A DNA stretch of 64,000 bases, from positions 29,648 through 93,647 of the forward strand of contig CBDCVG010000006.1 in NCBI GenBank assembly GCA_965222765.1, in the 5' to 3' direction. Below are positions 56,416 to 64,000 of the stretch, piece after piece. Under the pieces are notes generated by a model. The model was not told the DNA's origin. It saw only the letters and a program-made list of their open reading frames with translations, and did no database searches. The DNA comes from Caldora sp965222765. GTDB lineage: Bacteria; Cyanobacteriota; Cyanobacteriia; Cyanobacteriales; Coleofasciculaceae. The first letter of the stretch is position 1, and each line of letters opens with the position of its first letter. Both the position numbers and the translations under genes were made by a program.

Positions 56416-56627
56416 TGCAAACGGTTCAATTGGAACATTTGTCAGCAGAAGCTGCGCAGCAAATCCTTGATGCGGTTCCAGTGTATGTAAAAGAGGCGTT
56501 TCATCGACGTGCTGCTGAGATTGAGTATCCGATAGAGGCAGTTGTTGAAATGGCTTTGGCAAACTTCCTTGATAGTGAGTCGCTGTCTTTTGAAGACTGT
56601 TTATTGGCAGAGCGATTAGCTAAATAG
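56412..56627 (+). CDS. Small helical protein coupled to the GIY-YIG gene
   Basis: A 71-residue acidic, mostly helical protein (HLSAEAAQQILDAVPVYVKEAF, YPIEAVVEMALANFLDSE). It is translationally coupled to the nuclease gene by an ATGA overlap, so it may be its partner or an antitoxin-like accessory protein. No known family recognised. Confidence 0.6.
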   Translation: MMQTVQLEHLSAEAAQQILDAVPVYVKEAFHRRAAEIEYPIEAVVEMALANFLDSESLSFEDCLLAERLAK

Positions 56628-56663
56628 GGTTTGCTGCATGAGTGTGGAAGCCATACCTAAGCA

Positions 56664-56696
56664 CCGTTTTTTTAGTAGGAAATTGGCTTTAATTCG
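56664..56696 (+). repeat. Second copy of the 3' end of a CHAT gene
   Basis: About 33 bases ending TTAGTAGGAAATTGGCTTTAATTCG repeat the last codons and stop of the CHAT gene (55863-55896; its product ends FVLVGNWL). Here they are preceded by no CHAT sequence, so this is a scrap of another copy or of a recombination event. It lies in a frame of 85 codons (56638-56895) that is probably a chimera and not a gene. Confidence 0.65.
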
Positions 56697-56851
56697 GGTT
56701 TTTGAAGGGAACCACACCAGGCACAGAGTTCACATAGGGTTTCTTCTTTTTTTTCACTACATGACTGAGTCTAAAAAAAAAGTAAAGATACTTGGTCAGC
56801 CAAAACAAAAAACTTATGCTAACTACGATGCATTGAAACAATATCCTGATT

Positions 56852-57181
56852 ATGCCCAAGCTTACCCACAAAGAAGTATTCGACCTGCTAATTGAAGAAG
56901 TGTTTGAAGTTTACCCACACCTTGAGAACAAGTTAGACTTTATAGCTAAAGATATTTTAAAGCATCTTCACTCTAATAGTTCTGGGGTGAGGGAAAGATT
57001 GCGTAAGGGTTCTTTTACCAAAGATGATGGTGAAATTAATCAGCGCGAAGCTTTTTTGCTAACCTGGGTGGATGAAGTCTGGGACCAAAACAATGGGAAT
57101 CAAGAGTTATACGAAAAATTTATCGAGGATTTAAATGGAACACCACAGGAGTTTGGCTTATATGAAAAAGAGTTACCTTAA
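56852..57181 (+). CDS. Hypothetical acidic protein, possibly the tail of a frameshifted gene
   Basis: A 109-residue acidic helical protein (EVFDLLIEEVFEVYPHLENKLDF, LLTWVDEVWDQNNGNQELYEKF). No ribosome binding site precedes the ATG. A second frame just upstream (56761-56895, MTESKKKVKILGQPKQKTYA...) ends inside it, and one base would join the two into about 140 residues. The intact form might therefore start at 56761. I do not recognise the family; short acidic proteins next to nuclease genes may be antitoxins or immunity proteins, but that is speculation. Confidence 0.45.
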   Translation: MPKLTHKEVFDLLIEEVFEVYPHLENKLDFIAKDILKHLHSNSSGVRERLRKGSFTKDDGEINQREAFLLTWVDEVWDQNNGNQELYEKFIEDLNGTPQEFGLYEKELP

Positions 57182-57306
57182 GAAATGAGTTTAAGTTGAT
57201 AGCGCTCCACTGCCACCTGAGCAAATTGACTTTGAAAAAAGGTTTCATAAGTTTCTAGAGGAACTGCCAGGTAGAGTAGGCGCTCCGGTTGATTGACTTC
57301 CAGCAT
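57178..57306 (-). pseudogene. C-terminal remnant of an XisH-like gene
   Basis: A 42-codon minus-strand frame encodes LLYLAVPLETYETFF followed by VAVERYQLKLIS and a stop. This resembles the C-terminal part of XisH-type (fdxN-element excision controlling factor) proteins. The N-terminal two thirds, including the PD-(D/E)xK-like core, are missing, and the usual xisI partner is absent. The stop overlaps the last codon of the plus-strand gene at 56852-57181. Confidence 0.6.
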
Positions 57307-57337
57307 AATTCTATTAGCCTAGTAAGCGGAGCCATGT

Positions 57338-57417
57338 GTAGGTTGGGTGGAACGAAGTGAAACACAACATGATCGGACGTTTCGGAGTTGGGTTACGCTA
57401 CGCTACACCCAACCTAC
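57338..57417. repeat. GTAGGTTGGGTGGA / ACCCAACCTAC hairpin repeat
   Basis: Outer inverted arms GTAGGTTGGGT and ACCCAACCTAC are the same as the inner hairpin of the element at 19190-19326. It sits next to the XisH remnant, in a 390-base gap with AT-rich sequence to 57555. Confidence 0.8.
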
Positions 57418-57572
57418 AAGATAAGCGATCACATTAATCATTCAAAATTATCTTGATATTGCTATGATTTTATGATATTGTTGTTTTTACAATGGGATTG
57501 GTGTGGGCTTATATATAAAGGTATCCTGCTACTCTAACTTTAATAGAGAATGTAAGAAAGGAGCTTTTGGTA

Positions 57573-57812
57573 GTGAGTCTTCTCATTTCTGATCAACTGG
57601 TTCAAGCTTCTGGACTTTCTGAAGCTGAACTCTTGCAGGAACTGATACTTATGCTGTTTGAGCATGAGAAAATTACCCTAGGAAGTGCTAGTAGGTTTTT
57701 GGGGATAACTCAACTGGAATTTCAGGCTCTTTTGAGAGAAAAGAATCTTTGTATTCACTATGATCTCAAGGAATTGCATGAGGATGTGAAAAATTTGCAA
57801 GAGTTGGGTTGA
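57573..57812 (+). CDS. UPF0175 antitoxin-type protein
   Basis: A 79-residue protein. LSEAELLQELILMLFEHEKITLGSASRFLGITQLEFQALL is the typical UPF0175 helix-turn-helix region. I chose GTG at 57573 because AAAGGAG lies at 57557-57563; a TTG six bases upstream is too close to it. It is coupled to the DUF3368 gene (stop and start overlap) and is its antitoxin by known pairing. Confidence 0.8.
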   Translation: MSLLISDQLVQASGLSEAELLQELILMLFEHEKITLGSASRFLGITQLEFQALLREKNLCIHYDLKELHEDVKNLQELG

Positions 57813-58084
57813 TTTTGATTGTTGTTAGTAATACTTCGCCAATCGCTAATTTGACTGTCGTTGGTCAAGTTGACTTGCTTCCTCAATTATTTGGAGCAAT
57901 TGTGATTCCGGAAATGGTTTATCAAGAGCTGATTGCTAATGGTGAACATCATCCTGTAACCAACACTGTGATGACGGTTGATTGGTTGGATATTCGACCG
58001 GTAAGTGAAGTGATCAGTCCCAAAATATACAATAGTTTCGATATAACTTCAAGCAATACTACCTTAATTGGTACAGTTAATTAG
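57809..58084 (+). pseudogene. Truncated DUF3368 PIN-like toxin
   Basis: A 91-codon frame starting at TTG. The first ~75 residues match the DUF3368 family (VVSNTSPIANLTVVGQVDLL, AIVIPEMVYQELIANG), including the first aspartate-type/asparagine active-site region. Full-length members have about 150-165 residues and further acidic motifs, which are missing here. The last 20 residues look like unrelated sequence. The toxin is therefore probably dead while its antitoxin survives. Confidence 0.7.
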
Positions 58085-58086
58085 AT

Positions 58087-58287
58087 CTACTTTTTAACAA
58101 GCGTGTTTTCGACAGGTGTACTAGGTTTTTCAACAATCCATCTACCAGTTTGTGGATCTCTATAGAGTAAAGCTTCAACCAAAGTACATTCAACAGTTTT
58201 AGTAGACTTCTCAACAAGCCATTGACCGGTTTGAGGGTCTCTATAAGTTGTGAAAGGTTGTTCGTGTGATTGCTTCCAAACGGCCAT
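58087..58287 (-). CDS. Small protein with duplicated YRDPQTGxW motif
   Basis: A 66-residue protein from the ATG at 58287 (an upstream in-frame start at 58395 would add 36 poorly supported residues). The unit YRDPQTGQWLVEKS...VECTLVE is repeated as YRDPQTGRWIVEKP...VENTLV about 30 residues later, so the protein arose by internal duplication. No signal peptide or known domain. Function unknown; the regular Trp/Arg/Asp pattern suggests a small beta-structured binding protein. Confidence 0.55.
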   Translation of the reverse strand: MAVWKQSHEQPFTTYRDPQTGQWLVEKSTKTVECTLVEALLYRDPQTGRWIVEKPSTPVENTLVKK

Positions 58288-58516
58288 GACAATTCTCTTT
58301 TGTGCTGATAAATCCTTCCCTAACAGATTTATAATACAACTGTTTAATATTGGACTTCGTGACTTATGACTTTGCCAAAATGTGAGTTTTGTCACTGAAA
58401 GTTGTGATCAATACCAACTGTTAAGTATTTTAACTTATTTAGTCAGTCCTTAGTAGTTTATGAACAAAGATAAACTACCAAGGACACAAAACCTCCATTT
58501 CCCTAAGGGCAGTGTA

Positions 58517-58550
58517 AAATTTAACAATTAACAATTAACAATTATCAATC
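58517..58550. repeat. CAATTAA heptamer array
   Basis: Three or four tandem CAATTAA/CAATTAT units end at the 3' end of the YjbQ gene. The complementary array TTAATTG follows on the other side of that gene, at 59008-59056. Confidence 0.85.
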
Positions 58551-58968
58551 AACTTCCTGTAATATGAATTACAATCTCACGATAGTGCCCCCGCCATCGA
58601 TGCTCCCAAAGGTAAATTCCTTGCCAGGTTCCTAATAGCAATCTTCCCTTGGCAACAGGAATTTGTTCTGAGGTTTGGGTAAGAGCAGTACGGATGTGAG
58701 CTGGCATATCATCAGGGCCTTCAGCACTATGAATGTAGCTTCTGCCATCCTCTGGCACTAATTTGGCAAAAAAGTTGGATAAATCTGTGAGCACATCTGG
58801 ATCTGCATTTTCTTGAATCACCAGACTAGCAGAAGTGTGGCGTAAGAAAATTGTACAAAGCCCTGTGTCGATTCCCGACTCAGCTACTACAGCTTGTACT
58901 TTAGAGGTGATTTTGGAGAAAGATTTCCCTCTAGTCTGAATCTTGAGTTGCTGTTGGTAATAAGTCAT
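58549..58968 (-). CDS. YjbQ/UPF0047 family protein
   Basis: A 139-residue protein of a conserved family with a jelly-roll-like trimer. IFLRHTSASLVIQENADPDVLTDL and RTALTQTSEQIPVAKGRLLLGTWQGIYLWEHR carry the conserved histidines and the QGI segment. Members show weak thiamine-phosphate synthase activity, and the physiological role is unsettled. Length is normal. It is bracketed by complementary heptamer arrays. Confidence 0.9.
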   Translation of the reverse strand: MTYYQQQLKIQTRGKSFSKITSKVQAVVAESGIDTGLCTIFLRHTSASLVIQENADPDVLTDLSNFFAKLVPEDGRSYIHSAEGPDDMPAHIRTALTQTSEQIPVAKGRLLLGTWQGIYLWEHRWRGHYREIVIHITGS

Positions 58969-59007
58969 ATCCTATGGCTGAGCTGAGATCATAGCAATCA
59001 AGTTATC

Positions 59008-59056
59008 ATAATTGTTAATTGTTAATTGTTAATTGTTAATTGTTAATTGTTAATTG
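59008..59056. repeat. TTAATTG heptamer array
   Basis: Seven tandem TTAATTG units between the divergent YjbQ and TpsA-CHAT genes. This STRR-type array is complementary to the one at 58517-58550. Confidence 0.9.
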
Positions 59057-59153
59057 AGCACTGCCTATTTGGCTCGTCAATTGCCTAAATGGCTTGCTAG
59101 AATTGCTCAAGAGAGCTGGTGTATCTCTGTAGCAGTTCAATATTTATTGAAAA

Positions 59154-62100
59154 ATGTCCTCTAGTCTCTCCTCTAGTCTCTTTTTTTCCTTCCCTGGTAG
59201 GAATTTTTTTGTGTGTCGCTGCACTAGCTTGTTATTAGCGATTTTTTCCTTGGGAGCAGCCATCAGGGTGGAGCCGCTTCAAGCTCAACCTATTACCCCC
59301 GCTGCTGATGGCACTGGCACCGTTGTCACCACCGAGGGTAATCAGTTCCAGATTGATGGTGGTTCTCTCTCGGCTGATGGAGTAAATCTGTTCCACTCTT
59401 TTGAGCAATTTGGACTCGACTCTACTCAAATTGCTAACTTTCTGTCTTCACCAGAAATTCAAAATATCCTAGGACGAGTTGTCAGTGGAGATCCTTCAAT
59501 TATTAATGGTTTGATTCAAGTAAGTGAGGGAAATGCTAACTTATTTTTAATGAACCCAGCAGGGATTATTTTTGGTCAAGATGCTAGTTTAAATGTTCCG
59601 GCTGAGTTTCTCGCCACTACAGCTACAGGTATTGGCTTTGGTGGAAATAGTTGGTTCAATGCTTTGGGAAGTAATAACTATCAGAATTTAATTGGCACTC
59701 CGAGTCAGCTTGCCTTTGATTTGTCCCAACCAGGAAGTATTATCAATGCTGGTTCTTTAGGAGTACAAGCAGGACAAAATGTAACCTTAGTTGGTGGTAA
59801 TGTTATCAATACTGGAGACATCACAGCAGCAGGAGGGAACATTACTATTGCTGCGATACCAGGGGAAAATCTCGTCAAGATAACTCAAGCTGGACATCTA
59901 TTGAGTTTAGAAATTGAACCGCCAAGGAACAACGGGGGACAGATGGTAGCAATGAACCCTTTAGATTTACCAGCTTTGCTCACAGGACCGCTACAAGGAA
60001 TAGAAATAGGGTTAAGTCTCACATCATTAGGAGAAGTACAGCTAACTGATTCCAGTATAACCATTCCCCAAGATGCAGGTACAACGATCATTTCCGGCTC
60101 CATAGATGTCTCCAATTCTTCCCTAACAACAAACAACAAACAACCAATAACCAACAACCAATCAATAACAGTTTTAGGAGACAAAGTTGGTTTAATAGGA
60201 GCCAACATCAATACCTCCAGTACGAATGGTGGTGGTACAGTCTTGATTGGTGGGGATTACCAAGGACAAGGAACAGTACCCAATGCCTCACGTACTTTTG
60301 TCAGTAATAACTCAGTAATTAATGCTGATGCTATCTCTAATGGTGACGGTGGTAAAGTAATTCTTTGGGCTGATGAGATAACTGGATTTTTTGGTGAGAT
60401 TAGCGCTCGTGGTGGTTTAAATGCAGGTAACGGTGGTTTTGTCGAAGTTTCAGGCAAGCAAGACTTGATTTTCCAAGGCACGGCGGATTTGAGTGCGATC
60501 GCAGGTAACCTTGGTACATTGCTATTAGACCCTACTAATATCACGATCTCGAATATTCCTGCTGGAACGGGGACAGGAGATGGTTTGTTGCCTAACATCT
60601 TCCAAGGTGATGCTCCGGCTGAGATGACAATTTCCCAAGGGGCTCTCGAAGCACTACCAAATAACGCTAACATCATCCTGGAGGCAACCAACAATATTAC
60701 CCTTGGCACACTCAATGGAAATCAGTTGACTTTTGCTAATTCTCCTTTTGCTACCCCTGGTGGAGCAATTGAGTTTAGAGCAGATGCTGATGGAGACGGA
60801 GCTGGCTCTTTTATGATGAATACAGGAGACACTATCCGTGCTTTAGGAAGAGCGATTACAATTTCGGGAGCAAGTGTAACAGCAGGGATAATTGACAATT
60901 CCAGGTTTGCTTTCGGTACTGCTGATGTTGGTGACATTACCCTCACCGCTACCAACGGCAGCATCATCACAGGTGATATCAACTCCCAGAATCAGGCTAC
61001 ATGGCCTAACCCTCTAGCTAAAGGTGGTGATATTACCCTCACTGCTACAGATGATATTACTACAGGTTCTCTCAATACTTTTGCTATTAATGATGGCACT
61101 GGTATTAATAGTGCTAGTGGCAATGGAGGGAATGTAACCTTAACTACCACTGATGGTAACGTTAGTGTTGGTAGCATCAATGCTTTCGCTTTTACCCCTA
61201 GTGGTAATGCTGGTAATGGTGGAACTGTTACGATTAGTGCGCTTAATGGCAGTATCTCTACAGAGGAGATCAATATTCAATCTAATGGAGCAGATGGTGC
61301 TGGAGATTCTGGTAATGGAGGATTACTAACCCTCAATGCTGGCAATGGTATTACGATCGCAGGTAATATTAACTCGCGGACGCAATCTCTGGGTAGTACA
61401 GGTAGTGGCGGTAACGTTACCCTAAATACTGGTAATGGTAATATCACCCTCAGTGGAAGTGAAGTCAATACCTCTAGTGCTACGGAAAATGGAGGTAATC
61501 TCAGTTTCACTGGCAACGTTATACTGGATAACCCAGCGCTGACGATAACTACAACAGGGGGAGCCGCAGGTGGTGGTATTACCTTCAACAATCAACTGGA
61601 TGGAACAACTGCTGGTAGTAATTCCCTAACTTTAAATTCAGGGACGGGTAACATTACCTTTAATGGCATAGGCAGCAATGTGCCACTAGTTAATTTGACC
61701 ACGAATGGTACAGGTAACCTTCAACTGGTAGGTGATAATAGTGCTGATAGTTACAGTTTTAACAGCCCAGTTGAGCTGATGGGGAATACAACCATTACGG
61801 CTGAGAGTACTATTACCTTTAATAACACCCTAAACACTGATGTTAATAACCTTAACATCACAGCGGATGAAGTTGACTTTACAAACAATGTCTCTGGTAC
61901 TGGGGAGTTAACAATTGAACCTTTCACTACCAATCAAGCGATCGCTATTGGTGGAACTGATAGTGCTGACTCCAGTATCCTGGAGCTAACAGGGTCAGAG
62001 ATTAGTTTATGGCAAAATGGGTTTAGTGGGATAACTATTGGAGGGAACAATAACAGTGGAACAATTACCCTAGCTGGTAACGTCACCTTTAATGACCCAG

Positions 62101-64000
62101 TTACTTTAAGCTCTACCGTGGGTAATGGCTCAATCGATACTACTGGTTTTACCCTTACCGGAACTGATGACGCTTCAATTACGATACAAGCCAACCAAGA
62201 CATTACCACAGGCTCTATCGATAATTTCGGTCGGGAGATTACGATAACCAGCAACGATGGTGTCATCTCCACAGGGAATCTCAACACCTCTAGTACCACT
62301 GGTGGCAATATCTCTATTACTGCTCCGCTTACTATCACTACTAGTGACATAGAAACCAGTGGCAGTACTAGTAATGGTGGCAAAATTACCCTTACTAGCC
62401 AAGAAGGAGCCGTTACTACTGGCAATCTCAACTCATCTGGAGCAACTGATGGCGGGGAAATTCAGGTTGAAGCTAGTACTCAAATCAGTAGCCAGCAAAT
62501 CAACTCCAGTGGGGGAAGTGGCAGCGGGGGTAATGTTAGCCTGAATTCATTAGCTGATATCCAAGTAAGCTGGATTAATAGTGAAGGAGGAACCACTGGT
62601 GGCACCGTTGACATTACGACTGAAGGTTTGTTTCGCAGTACCAATTCCTTCAGTGCTGCCAATGGTTTAGCAGCTAGCCTTTCTACTATTGGGGATAGTA
62701 GCGGCGGTTCGATTACAATTCGCCATGGAGGGAATGGAGTAGTTCCCTTTGGTGTCGGTAATCCTGCTACTAATGGCACAGCAGCAGCAATAACTAGTGG
62801 TAATTTTACCATCGCCCCCTTTGCCTCCTTTCCCTATACCCATACAGAAGGCAATATTCAGATTATTAGTGTTGATGCACCAGCTCCTATTGATAATCCT
62901 ATTAATAATCCTGTTGATGAGCCTATTGATGAGCCTATTAATGATCCTATTGATGAGCCTCAACCCACAATTAATCTTGAAACAATTCCAGTTGATCTCA
63001 GTCAAACTTCAGAAGAAGAAGTTGCATCAATAGATGAAATAGATATTAAAGAACTTCCCCTTCTTAAAATTGATACAGCAGTAGAAGAATTAGAAGAAAC
63101 CATCACCGATACCTTTGACAATCATTTGGGTATTGGTGATACCCCGATCCTCAACTTACAACAAGCTCAAGCTACCCTCAACCAAGTTGAAGAAGCTACT
63201 GGCGTTAAACCGGCTCTGATTTATGCCTTCTTTGTTCCCCCCAGCATTTCTGAGCCAACTGCCACTAAATCCCGACAGCTGCAATCAACAGCTCGAGCAA
63301 CTGATCAACTAGAATTAGTGCTAGTCACTTCTAACGGTAAACCAATTCGACGACGGGTGGGAGCCACACGCAGGGAACTGCTCAAAGTTGCTCAGACATT
63401 CCGCCTCCAGGTTACCAATATTTATAATGACCGTGACTATCTAGTTCCAGCACAACAACTCTATAAGTGGCTGGTTGCTCCTTTGCAAGCGGACTTGCAA
63501 GCACAAGAAATTCAGAATTTAGTGTTTATTCTAGACCAAGGTTTGCGATCGCTACCCATTGCTGCTCTCCATGATGGCACTGGCTTTATCATTGAAGAAT
63601 ACAGTGTTGGCTTAATGCCCAGTCTCAGCCTCACTGATACCAGCCCTGTTAATATCAAACATGTTGAAGTCCTGGCTATGGGAGCCGAGGAATTTTCTGA
63701 TCGTAATCCCTTACCCGCAGTACCGGTAGAGTTAGACGCCATTGCTGGTGCTTTATGGCCAGGTAAATCCTTCCTCAATCAAGAATTTACTCGTGATAAT
63801 CTCAAACAAATTCGCTCCAATCAACCCTTTGGTATTATCCATTTAGCCACCCACAGTGATTTTTTACCAGGCAAGCCAAGGAACTCCTATATCCAGTTGT
63901 GGGATAGTAAGTTGGCATTAGATTCCCTAAGAGAGTTAGGCTGGAGTAACCCAGCAGTAGAATTAGTAGTATTGAGTGCCTGTCGCACAGCTTTGGGAGA
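59154..64000 (+). CDS. Giant TpsA exoprotein with C-terminal CHAT domain (cut by window end)
   Basis: At least 1615 residues, one frame open to the window edge. Signal region (LLLAIFSLGAAIRVEPLQAQ), then the TPS domain (NLFHSFEQFGLDSTQIANFL, ILGRVVSGDPSIINGLIQV, NPAGIIFGQDA with an intact NPxGI motif). A very long beta-helix of Gly/Asn/Thr repeats reaches about residue 1240, then a low-complexity PIDEPINDPIDEPQP linker. A CHAT domain (about 1290 to end) has H1567 (IHLATHS) and C1610 (LSACRTA) both present. It combines a secreted adhesin-like stalk with a caspase-like peptidase. Start: ATG 59154 has no clear ribosome binding site; GTG 59211 has AGGA eight bases upstream and gives a shorter signal peptide. 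Residues about 324-338 come from an in-frame CAACAAA/CCAATAA repeat. Confidence 0.88.
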   Translation, partial: MSSSLSSSLFFSFPGRNFFVCRCTSLLLAIFSLGAAIRVEPLQAQPITPAADGTGTVVTTEGNQFQIDGGSLSADGVNLFHSFEQFGLDSTQIANFLSSPEIQNILGRVVSGDPSIINGLIQVSEGNANLFLMNPAGIIFGQDASLNVPAEFLATTATGIGFGGNSWFNALGSNNYQNLIGTPSQLAFDLSQPGSIINAGSLGVQAGQNVTLVGGNVINTGDITAAGGNITIAAIPGENLVKITQAGHLLSLEIEPPRNNGGQMVAMNPLDLPALLTGPLQGIEIGLSLTSLGEVQLTDSSITIPQDAGTTIISGSIDVSNSSLTTNNKQPITNNQSITVLGDKVGLIGANINTSSTNGGGTVLIGGDYQGQGTVPNASRTFVSNNSVINADAISNGDGGKVILWADEITGFFGEISARGGLNAGNGGFVEVSGKQDLIFQGTADLSAIAGNLGTLLLDPTNITISNIPAGTGTGDGLLPNIFQGDAPAEMTISQGALEALPNNANIILEATNNITLGTLNGNQLTFANSPFATPGGAIEFRADADGDGAGSFMMNTGDTIRALGRAITISGASVTAGIIDNSRFAFGTADVGDITLTATNGSIITGDINSQNQATWPNPLAKGGDITLTATDDITTGSLNTFAINDGTGINSASGNGGNVTLTTTDGNVSVGSINAFAFTPSGNAGNGGTVTISALNGSISTEEINIQSNGADGAGDSGNGGLLTLNAGNGITIAGNINSRTQSLGSTGSGGNVTLNTGNGNITLSGSEVNTSSATENGGNLSFTGNVILDNPALTITTTGGAAGGGITFNNQLDGTTAGSNSLTLNSGTGNITFNGIGSNVPLVNLTTNGTGNLQLVGDNSADSYSFNSPVELMGNTTITAESTITFNNTLNTDVNNLNITADEVDFTNNVSGTGELTIEPFTTNQAIAIGGTDSADSSILELTGSEISLWQNGFSGITIGGNNNSGTITLAGNVTFNDPVTLSSTVGNGSIDTTGFTLTGTDDASITIQANQDITTGSIDNFGREITITSNDGVISTGNLNTSSTTGGNISITAPLTITTSDIETSGSTSNGGKITLTSQEGAVTTGNLNSSGATDGGEIQVEASTQISSQQINSSGGSGSGGNVSLNSLADIQVSWINSEGGTTGGTVDITTEGLFRSTNSFSAANGLAASLSTIGDSSGGSITIRHGGNGVVPFGVGNPATNGTAAAITSGNFTIAPFASFPYTHTEGNIQIISVDAPAPIDNPINNPVDEPIDEPINDPIDEPQPTINLETIPVDLSQTSEEEVASIDEIDIKELPLLKIDTAVEELEETITDTFDNHLGIGDTPILNLQQAQATLNQVEEATGVKPALIYAFFVPPSISEPTATKSRQLQSTARATDQLELVLVTSNGKPIRRRVGATRRELLKVAQTFRLQVTNIYNDRDYLVPAQQLYKWLVAPLQADLQAQEIQNLVFILDQGLRSLPIAALHDGTGFIIEEYSVGLMPSLSLTDTSPVNIKHVEVLAMGAEEFSDRNPLPAVPVELDAIAGALWPGKSFLNQEFTRDNLKQIRSNQPFGIIHLATHSDFLPGKPRNSYIQLWDSKLALDSLRELGWSNPAVELVVLSACRTALG

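Noticed and set aside
56638..56895. 85-codon plus-strand frame
   Set aside because: Its first part runs across the duplicated CHAT 3' end in a different frame and its last part overlaps the gene at 56852; at most the portion from 56761 may belong to a frameshifted gene.
59885..63005. Several long minus-strand frames opposite the TpsA-CHAT gene
   Set aside because: They are mirror frames of a repetitive Gly/Asn/Thr-rich coding sequence, with Val/Leu/Pro-rich products, and the plus-strand frame is clearly the real gene.
1..64000. tRNA or rRNA genes
   Set aside because: I found no T-arm motif (GGTTCGAATCC type) in a plausible cloverleaf context and no rRNA-like stretch on either strand.

Overview
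The window looks like part of the chromosome of a filamentous cyanobacterium. It is AT-rich and scattered with the HIP1 octamer GCGATCGC. It carries several arrays of short tandem heptamers (STRR-type), hairpin-rich dispersed repeats, filamentous-haemagglutinin/CHAT proteins, a WD40 protein kinase, Uma2 and XisH-type genes and many toxin-antitoxin pairs. A Moorena/Lyngbya-like genus is a reasonable guess, but the sequence alone does not settle it. I saw no tRNA, rRNA, CRISPR array or intact transposase.

Layout. 1-3.4 kb: wreckage of a minus-strand gene with about four tandem LamG-like units, then a scrambled duplicated spacer. 3.4-9.9 kb: plus-strand glycan genes (a GT-C membrane glycosyltransferase whose coding sequence is full of in-frame repeat insertions, a GT4 glycosyltransferase, a flippase-like membrane protein). 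10.2-18.3 kb: a minus-strand cluster of five lectin-type genes. Two share an N-terminal concanavalin-like domain and three are paralogues with a ricin-type trefoil and a jacalin-like C-terminus. One of the five is frameshifted. 18.3-20.3 kb: gene-free, with mobile repeats and two tandem hairpins. 20.3-23.9 kb: GT2 glycosyltransferase, HlyD-type adaptor, acyltransferase-3. The lectin block therefore sits inside a surface-glycan locus.

24-38 kb: housekeeping and accessory genes. These are a toxin-antitoxin pair, an AlaC-like aminotransferase broken by one base, Uma2, a GldA-like dehydrogenase, a ParA/coiled-coil pair that fits McdA/McdB (carboxysome positioning), an M50 protease with CBS domains, 2TM and DUF3616 proteins, rubrerythrin, VapBC, a sigma-like gene with a TPR gene, a VOC protein and DUF559. 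41.9-47.6 kb: WD40 kinase, Phd/RelE pair, prolyl oligopeptidase and homoserine kinase.

39.3-64 kb holds the most striking theme, two-partner secretion tied to CHAT (caspase-like) proteases: a lone TpsA (39.3-41.8), a TpsA-TpsB-TPR/CHAT operon (48.0-55.9), and a very large TpsA with a CHAT domain fused to its C-terminus (59.2 kb to beyond the window end). Because only one TpsB is present, it may export all three TpsA proteins; this is inference.

Repeats shape the whole window. At least six dispersed hairpin families are present. Some of their copies supply stop codons to neighbouring genes, and others lie in frame inside coding sequences (GT-C gene, tpsB, the CHAT gene, the TpsA-CHAT gene).
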